From contig JAPULZ010000174.1 in the NCBI GenBank assembly GCA_027294455.1, forward strand, positions 54,346-118,345: a DNA stretch of 64,000 bases, given 5' to 3'. Every line of letters starts with the position of its first letter. Positions within the stretch are counted from its first letter, which is position 1. The DNA comes from Gemmatimonadota bacterium (GTDB taxonomy: Bacteria; Gemmatimonadota; Gemmatimonadetes; Gemmatimonadales; GWC2-71-9). The position numbers were made by a program, and so were the translations under genes. The notes beneath the pieces are model-generated. The model worked only from the letters and a program-made list of their open reading frames with translations. It did not search any database and was not told where the DNA came from. This document shows, in pieces, positions 57,971-64,000 of this stretch.

Positions 57971-58522
57971 CTATCCCTCAATACTCGCTATGTACGGCAA
58001 ATGCCGGAAATCCTCTGCGTGGTCCAGGCCGTACCCCACCAGGAAATCGGGCGGAGCATCGAAGCCGACGAACCGCGGCTGGACCCCTTGGCGCCTCGAG
58101 CGGTTCTTGTCCAGCAAGGTGCAGGTCTCGAGACTCTGCGGGTTGCGCGCTTCTATCAAAGTATTCACCCGCCTCAACGTGTTCCCGGATTCGACGATGT
58201 CTTCCACCAGGAGAATATGCTTTCCTTCCAGGGTGGCACCTGGATCGTACAGCAGCCGTACGTTTCCAGAGGATGTCGTTCCGGTACCGTAGGACGCGGT
58301 AATCATGAAATCTACTTCGAGCGGCCTCGGAATGCGCCGGACGAGGTCGGCCACGAAGATGAAGCTGCCCTTCAGGAGCCCGATGACCAAAAGGTCGCCC
58401 TCGGGATAGAAATCGGCAATCTCCTGGCCGAGCTCGGCAACGCGCTGGGCGATCGCGTCTTCGTCGAACACCACGCCGACGATATCGCGGCCGCCGGTGA
58501 CCTTACGTATCTCCCCTTGCAT
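57971..58522 (-). CDS. hpt: Hypoxanthine phosphoribosyltransferase
   Basis: GLLKGSFIFVADLVRRI, ILLVEDIVESGNTL. Confidence 0.93.
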   Translation of the reverse strand: MQGEIRKVTGGRDIVGVVFDEDAIAQRVAELGQEIADFYPEGDLLVIGLLKGSFIFVADLVRRIPRPLEVDFMITASYGTGTTSSGNVRLLYDPGATLEGKHILLVEDIVESGNTLRRVNTLIEARNPQSLETCTLLDKNRSRRQGVQPRFVGFDAPPDFLVGYGLDHAEDFRHLPYIASIEG

Positions 58523-59873
58523 GCGCCTCTAGCCGAATCGCCGCTTTCCCGATCTCGGGAATCGCCGCACTCGAGCGGCAGATGCCGGGCAACCACATCA
58601 CGCGGCCCCAGCGGGTCACCAACGGGTACTCCTGCCGCTCGAACCTGGGGATCCGCTGTTCCATCAAGACCCGCGAAACGCGACGCCGTCCGACGCCGCG
58701 GTAGGGGAGAATCCGATCGCCGGGCACGAGGCTCCGGATCTCGCCTTCCCCGTCGGTCACCCACGTGACCAGAGAGCCTCGCACCGGTACTCCGGCCGGC
58801 TCGTGGCGCCACGCGATCTCCCAGTTCCGCCAGCGCACGCGTCCCTCGGGATGGTCTCCCCACCGCACCGTGATACCGGCGGCGGGCTCAGACGTTTCCT
58901 TTAATATATGGATCCGGACGCGGTCGAACGCGATTTCGGCGACCCATCCCTGGCCGAGGTCGCAAATCCGGCCGCTCGGGGCGCGCCGCACGAAATCCCA
59001 GACACGGCCCGCTCGCCGCGGTCCCAAGACACAACCCGCTTCGCGCGCCACGGCCCGGAGGAGGACCTGCCCCAGGGCGGGATCGCACTCACCAAGCCCA
59101 GCCCGAGCCACCTCGGCGAGACCGGGTTTAAGGGTGAACGAGAGATCCGGGAGCGCGCGCAGGGCCGCCCCCCAGGCCGCCCGCTCCTGGGCGGCATGGC
59201 GTCCCACGGCCAGCACGTGATCGTCCAACGCTTCGCCGAAGCGATCGCGGATGACCGGGAGCAGCTCGTGCCGAATCCAGGCACGGTCGTGGCGCAGATC
59301 CACATTGGCCGGATCCACGAAAGCGGTGAAGGGTCTTGCGTGGGACTCCACCCATGAGCGCAACTCCGCTTTGCGAAACGGCAGGAGCGGCCTGACCAGC
59401 CCGTCCACCGCCCGCCCACCAATCCCGGCCAGACCCGCGAGCCCCGTCCCCCGGAGCATGCGGAACAGAATCGTCTCGACCTGGTCATCCGCGTGGTGCG
59501 CGGTGACCAGGTACCGGGCACCCAGGTCGTGCTGCAGGGCCCGGAGCGCCCGGTAGCGCTTCTCCCGCGCCAGGGTTTCCGATGCCTGCGGGCCGAGATG
59601 CAGCACCGCGAGCCGCCCGGGCACCTCATGGCGCACGGCCAATCCCAGCACCCGCTCTGCCACGTCGGCGCTGTCCTGGGCGATCCCGTGATCCACGTGG
59701 GCCACGACCAGCTCGAGTTCGAACTCCGGCGCGAGGCGAACCAGCAGATCGAGCAACGCCACCGAATCCGGGCCGCCGCTCACTGCGAGCAGGGCAAGGC
59801 CCGGCTCGGGAAAGAGTGTTTCGCTCCGGAGGTGGGCTCGGAGGCGTGTGAGGAGGTCCGTGGTCGGGGTCAT
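58503..59873 (-). CDS. tilS: tRNA(Ile)-lysidine synthetase
   Basis: LLAVSGGPDSVALLDLL PP-loop, VAHVDHGI, VTAHHADDQVETILFRMLRGTGLAGLAGI. Confidence 0.92.
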   Translation of the reverse strand: MTPTTDLLTRLRAHLRSETLFPEPGLALLAVSGGPDSVALLDLLVRLAPEFELELVVAHVDHGIAQDSADVAERVLGLAVRHEVPGRLAVLHLGPQASETLAREKRYRALRALQHDLGARYLVTAHHADDQVETILFRMLRGTGLAGLAGIGGRAVDGLVRPLLPFRKAELRSWVESHARPFTAFVDPANVDLRHDRAWIRHELLPVIRDRFGEALDDHVLAVGRHAAQERAAWGAALRALPDLSFTLKPGLAEVARAGLGECDPALGQVLLRAVAREAGCVLGPRRAGRVWDFVRRAPSGRICDLGQGWVAEIAFDRVRIHILKETSEPAAGITVRWGDHPEGRVRWRNWEIAWRHEPAGVPVRGSLVTWVTDGEGEIRSLVPGDRILPYRGVGRRRVSRVLMEQRIPRFERQEYPLVTRWGRVMWLPGICRSSAAIPEIGKAAIRLEAHARGDT

Positions 59874-59877
59874 GGAA

Positions 59878-60351
59878 CTAGTCGTGGCGCCGGTCGGCTT
59901 TCTTCTTCGCTTCGGACAGGAACGCGGGTTTCACGTCCAGGAGGTGTGACAGCTTGCGCATCAGATGGGTCTCGTGCTCGGCGACGACGCCGTCAGCATA
60001 CACCAGGCCCCACATGGTCTCCAGCAACACCATCTTCTGGGCGTGGTTGTAGTCCTTGGAGATCAGCCGCGTGAACTGATACAGATCGACGTTGTGGCGG
60101 CGTTCGCGGTCGGCGAATTCGATGAGCTCCCTGGCGGTCTCGTCATCCAGACCGAAATGGCGCTGAATGGCGTTTTCGAGATGGGCCCGCTCGGTGTCGG
60201 CGAACTCGTCGTCGGCGTAGGCGATCTCGAGGAGGAGCGCGCAGGCGGCTACCTGGAGGGCCGGGTGCTGTGCACCGTCGGCCGTATCCTCGGTGAGATC
60301 CTCGGGTACGGCCATCTTGTCTTGAAAGAAATTCTTGATCGAATCGAGCAT
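59878..60351 (-). CDS. TerB-family (tellurite resistance-like) protein
   Basis: AACALLLEIAYADDEFADTERAHLENAI ... LLETMWGLVYADGVVAEHETHLMRKLSHLL. Confidence 0.82.
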   Translation of the reverse strand: MLDSIKNFFQDKMAVPEDLTEDTADGAQHPALQVAACALLLEIAYADDEFADTERAHLENAIQRHFGLDDETARELIEFADRERRHNVDLYQFTRLISKDYNHAQKMVLLETMWGLVYADGVVAEHETHLMRKLSHLLDVKPAFLSEAKKKADRRHD

Positions 60352-60381
60352 GGCAATCTGCGCGTTGGGGTTTCCGTGTCC

Positions 60382-61068
60382 TCACGTCCCCGACCCATCG
60401 TTTGATTGTACCACCTCGGCCAAGCTCTTGCGTGTGAGGTCGGGCACACCGGCCCCGTCGGCCGGATATCCTACGGGGAACAGAATGTAGGGTTTCTCGT
60501 TCGGCGGCCGCCGCAACAGCTCCGAGAGGAATCCCATGGGGCTCGGGGTGTGGGTGAGGGTGACGAGCCCCATGGTGTGCAGGGCCGCGATGAACATTCC
60601 GCAGGCGATCCCGACGCTTTCGGAGACGTAGTAGTTGGTGATCTTCCCGCCGTCGGCGTCGATCCCATACGACTCCTTGAAGACGACGACCAGATACGGT
60701 GCCTCTTCCAGAAACGGCTTGTCGCCCGTGGTGCCGAGAGGGGCGAGCGCCTCGAGCCACTCCTCGGGAAAGCGGTTCTCGTAGTTCTCCTGCTCTTCTT
60801 TCTCGGCGGCCTCCCGGATCGCCTTCTTGAGGGCCGGATCGTCCACGACCACGAACCGCCACGGCTGCCGGTGGGCCCCCGAGGGCGCGGTGGATGCCGT
60901 GCGAATGGCCAGGTCGATGCATTCGCGCGGGGGGGCCTCGGTGGAGAAATCACGCACGGAGCGGCGCCGGTCCAGCAATGCATACAGTTCCCGGCCCCGC
61001 TTCACCATCTCGTCCGGGGCGAGGCGGTCGTATTCGTATGGGACGGACTCGTACGGCGTGGCGGTCAT
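60382..61068 (-). CDS. Nitroreductase-family protein
   Basis: LLDRRRSVRDFSTEAPP...ASTAPSGAHRQPWRFVVV; start at second ATG (61068) has GGGAG 5 nt upstream; alternative ATG at 61092. Confidence 0.88.
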   Translation of the reverse strand: MTATPYESVPYEYDRLAPDEMVKRGRELYALLDRRRSVRDFSTEAPPRECIDLAIRTASTAPSGAHRQPWRFVVVDDPALKKAIREAAEKEEQENYENRFPEEWLEALAPLGTTGDKPFLEEAPYLVVVFKESYGIDADGGKITNYYVSESVGIACGMFIAALHTMGLVTLTHTPSPMGFLSELLRRPPNEKPYILFPVGYPADGAGVPDLTRKSLAEVVQSNDGSGT

Positions 61069-61092
61069 GGTTGCTCCCTTGGGAGCAACCAT
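61067..61092. promoter_or_regulatory. Perfect 12-bp inverted repeat overlapping nitroreductase translation start
   Basis: ATGGTTGCTCCC-TT-GGGAGCAACCAT; contains the presumptive SD (GGGAG on minus). Confidence 0.55.
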
Positions 61093-61131
61093 TCTAGGGT
61101 AGTCCGGTTAGCGGCGCAAACCAGCCGACCG

Positions 61132-61262
61132 TCAGCGATACGCCGCCCGGTATTCGTCGCGCTTGGCGTACAATCCGGAGCGCCGCCGCCGCCCAGCTCG
61201 TCTTCGAGACGGTAGACGTCGCCCACGGCGGCTTGCAGGCGTTGGAGGAGATCGTCGGGCAT
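61132..61262 (-). pseudogene. Remnant of a serine/threonine protein kinase N-terminus
   Basis: MPDDLLQRLQAAVGDVYRLEDELGGGG then out of frame; +2 frame ends SGLYAKRDEYRAAYR* at 61132. Confidence 0.45.
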
Positions 61263-61337
61263 CGGGTCTCGCGAAGGGGGTTTTCATAGAATACGCCCCC
61301 GGAGTGGCCACGGCACAGCCGATGCCCGACGGGGCGC

Positions 61338-62576
61338 CTATTCCATGTCCGGATCCAAGATCTTCCCCATGAAGATGATCGCCCCGGAAAAGCGTTCCCG
61401 GATGACGAACAGGAAGGGGCGGTCTACCAGAAACGGCCCCGGTCCGACACTCACCACGGCGACGCCCACCGACGTCGCCGCGGCCGCCTCGGTGCCTTCC
61501 TCGTTGACGTCGACGAACGTCTTGTGCTTGACCGAGCTGATGAAGAGATCGTTGGCCGACCGCATCTTGGAGAAGTTGGCCACGTTCGGGGTGAACGCAA
61601 CGCCCATGCCAAGCGCGGCCAGGACGTCGTTCAGCCCGATCTCGTACTCGAGGGTGAACTTCGGCAATCCCACGATCCGTTCGCTATCCGTCAGGCCGCT
61701 CGTGAGCGCCGCCCACCGTGGAGCGTCGAGGGCGGCAACCACCTCATCCACGTCCGAGCCGATTCGCGGGACCAAGATGATCATGGTGAATGCGTCACCG
61801 CCATACGGAAGATCGACGGCGCGCATGACGTCGTCGGAGAATACTCGCACCTCAGCTTCCGAGTCGTGGAACATGGTCTCGACCTGCTTCACCGTGCCGT
61901 CGTCCAGCGTGAAGTCGGCGGGCCGGGTCAGCCCCTTGTCGAACTGAGAGGTCCAATCGCCTTTGAAGTAGATCGCGTTGATCAAGAACATCACGAGATC
62001 GGTGGCGATGGGCTTCTCGACGATGTCCGGAATCTTGCCGTTGGTGGCGTCGTTGACCCAATCGTTGATCATGTCGGCGGCGCTGGGATTTCCGAAATCC
62101 AACCCGGCGATTTCCGCATCAAAGTATTCCTTGTTGATGTCGAGAAACGCCTGCTCGAACTGGAACGTGTTGCGGTACCAGATCGAGTTGGCGAGCTGGA
62201 ACTCCACCCGGGGGTCGAGGTCGAGGAGGAGGGCGATGAGGTCGCGGTAGGCCGCGTTCATATCATCGATGGCCATGTGCTGCAACTCCAACGCCTCGGC
62301 CATGGCCGCCTGCGTTTCTCCGTCGGCGCCGTTGTAGGTCATGCCCAAGGCCATCGCCACGCTGAGGGGCGAGATGAACAGATTTACGCCCGGGTCCTGG
62401 GCGTCGATTTCTCTGAACAGCTTGAGTGCAAAACTATTGTCGACTTCGACGAGTTGGAGCTCCGCCGAGGTGAGTTCCCGGGGGAGTTCGAGGATGGGGC
62501 CCAAGGGCTCCCCGCCGCATGTGGCGAGCGCGAGGGGGAGAAGTGACAAGGACGTCAGACGAGTAAAGTTGTTCAT
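61338..62576 (-). CDS. Serpin-family protease inhibitor, secreted/lipoprotein-like
   Basis: N-terminal LPLALATCGG; NLFISPLSVAMALGMTYNGA; hinge VDVNEEGTEAAAATSVGVAVV; DRPFLFVIRERFSGAIIFMGKILDP. Confidence 0.95.
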   Translation of the reverse strand: MNNFTRLTSLSLLPLALATCGGEPLGPILELPRELTSAELQLVEVDNSFALKLFREIDAQDPGVNLFISPLSVAMALGMTYNGADGETQAAMAEALELQHMAIDDMNAAYRDLIALLLDLDPRVEFQLANSIWYRNTFQFEQAFLDINKEYFDAEIAGLDFGNPSAADMINDWVNDATNGKIPDIVEKPIATDLVMFLINAIYFKGDWTSQFDKGLTRPADFTLDDGTVKQVETMFHDSEAEVRVFSDDVMRAVDLPYGGDAFTMIILVPRIGSDVDEVVAALDAPRWAALTSGLTDSERIVGLPKFTLEYEIGLNDVLAALGMGVAFTPNVANFSKMRSANDLFISSVKHKTFVDVNEEGTEAAAATSVGVAVVSVGPGPFLVDRPFLFVIRERFSGAIIFMGKILDPDME

Positions 62577-62765
62577 GAGGGGATCTCCGTGGGGCCGTGT
62601 TCCTCCTCATACCCCCGAGTCGCATTTCGTTGCGGTTCTACCGCCGTACCGCCCGTCCCACCGGTCACCTGTGCAAGTCACGCCACCTCAAGCGTCATAA
62701 GGGAAAACGGGGCGACCCGTACCACCTAACTGCCCAAATAGCAGGGCCTTACAGAGGAGTACCCT

Positions 62766-64000
62766 ATGACCCGCACCGGAATGCTCATGGTCACGAGCTG
62801 CCTCGTTTTCGGAGCCCTTTCGTGCACCACGCATACCCAGACCGTGCCGGACACCGACTCGTCCGACGTCGCGAACCGGCAGCCCACCACTCCACCCGAC
62901 AACCCCATCGACGCGCAACAGTCGACCAACGAGCGGGAGGTTGCCAAGGAACCGGCTCGCGCCGACGACGAGCGCCGCGAGCGCGACCAGCTGGCACGCG
63001 CCGTCATGGGCCAAGCCGCGGAGGTGGGATTCGCGGACGTCTCACGGGTGATGTCCCGTTCGGCCCTCTCGGGCCGCTACGACCCCAACTTCAACACCGA
63101 GTCCTACGCCCACATCGTGGAGAACGGATTCCTCGGCGTGGAAGCCAATCCGCTGTCGACGTTTTCCATCGACGTGGACCGGGCCTCGTACGCCAACGTG
63201 CGCCGCTTCATCAATGACGGGCAGCGTCCGCCCATCGACGCGGTCCGGATCGAGGAGCTGATCAACTATTTCCACTACGACCTGCCCGATCCCACGGGCG
63301 AACATCCCTTTTCCATCACCACCGAAGTGACCAGTGCGCCATGGAACGTCGATCATCGGCTCGTGCGCATCGCGTTGCAGGGCCGGCGCGTCGACCTCGA
63401 TGACCAGCCGGCCTCCAACCTCGTGTTCTTGCTTGACGTTTCGGGCTCGATGAACTCACCGGACAAGCTGCCGTTGCTCAAGGACGCGCTCGGGCTTCTC
63501 GTCAACAGCCTGCGCGAGAAAGACCGTGTGGCCATCGTGGTGTACGCGGGGGCGGCGGGACTCGTGCTCGAATCGACGTCCGGCGATCAGAAGGGAGTGA
63601 TCCTCGACGCTATCGAGCGGCTCTCAGCCGGGGGGTCGACGGCCGGCGGTGCGGGCATCCGTCTGGCGTATGACGTGGCCCGGCGCAATCACATCCGCGG
63701 CGGCAACAACCGCGTCATCCTCGCGACGGACGGCGACTTCAACGTGGGCGCCTCGAGTGATGGCGAGATGATCCGCCTCATCGAGGTAAAGCGGGAGCAG
63801 GGCACGTTCTTGACCGTGCTGGGCTTCGGCACCGGCAACCTCCAGGATTCCAAGATGGAAGCCCTGGCCGATCACGGAAACGGCAACTTCGCCTACATCG
63901 ACAACATCGCCGAGGCCCGCAAGGTGCTGGTGGAGGAGATGGGCGGCACCCTGTTCACCATCGCGAAAGATGTGAAGATCCAGGTCGAGTTCAATCCGGC
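62766..64000 (+). CDS. vWA-domain lipoprotein-like protein (YfbK-type), truncated at window end
   Basis: ATG at 62766 with AGAGGAG upstream, open to 64000 (missing from the ORF track because there is no stop); FSIDVDRASYANVRRFIN, VFLLDVSGSMNSPDKLPLLKDAL. Confidence 0.88.
   Translation, partial: MTRTGMLMVTSCLVFGALSCTTHTQTVPDTDSSDVANRQPTTPPDNPIDAQQSTNEREVAKEPARADDERRERDQLARAVMGQAAEVGFADVSRVMSRSALSGRYDPNFNTESYAHIVENGFLGVEANPLSTFSIDVDRASYANVRRFINDGQRPPIDAVRIEELINYFHYDLPDPTGEHPFSITTEVTSAPWNVDHRLVRIALQGRRVDLDDQPASNLVFLLDVSGSMNSPDKLPLLKDALGLLVNSLREKDRVAIVVYAGAAGLVLESTSGDQKGVILDAIERLSAGGSTAGGAGIRLAYDVARRNHIRGGNNRVILATDGDFNVGASSDGEMIRLIEVKREQGTFLTVLGFGTGNLQDSKMEALADHGNGNFAYIDNIAEARKVLVEEMGGTLFTIAKDVKIQVEFNP

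Noticed and set aside
1-64000. CRISPR arrays, rRNA genes, transposases, prophage or toxin-antitoxin modules
   Set aside because: None recognised on either strand; the only repeats found are the two REP-like palindromes and local hairpins.

Overview
The window is GC-rich, gene-dense bacterial chromosome. Gene content, and a kinase-like remnant with an ELGGGG glycine loop, fit Gemmatimonadota, but this is inference only. About 60 kb is co-directional on the minus strand; only the first gene (pterin dehydratase) and the last (vWA lipoprotein-like, truncated) are on plus. Blocks, left to right: (1) an LVIVD/Ig-like secreted protein; (2) a division/cell-wall (dcw) cluster, rsmH-ftsL-ftsI-murE-murF-mraY-murD-ftsW-murG-murC-ftsQ-ftsA-ftsZ, continuing into an M23 peptidase, a vWA membrane protein, ftsY and recG, and preceded by tRNA-Asp plus a strong terminator hairpin; (3) tRNA-Val, a secreted TPR protein and a zincin-type protein; (4) a chemotaxis-like block (cheW x3, cheY, cheA, cheC, cheR, cheD, cheB) wrapped around a module of a tandem DnaA-type AAA+ ATPase, an MglA-like GTPase, two roadblock/LC7 proteins, two DUF4388(PATAN)+MshEN-like proteins and large TPR proteins; (5) rluD, lspA, dksA-like, ileS (GIHH signature), PNP, divIVA, yggS; (6) DUF2723, cdaA, folP, ftsH, hpt, tilS, terB-like; (7) nitroreductase, kinase remnant, serpin, vWA. 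The most promising candidate for an undescribed system is block 4. No CRISPR array, transposase, rRNA or prophage was seen. All calls come from reading the sequence; no homology search was run.
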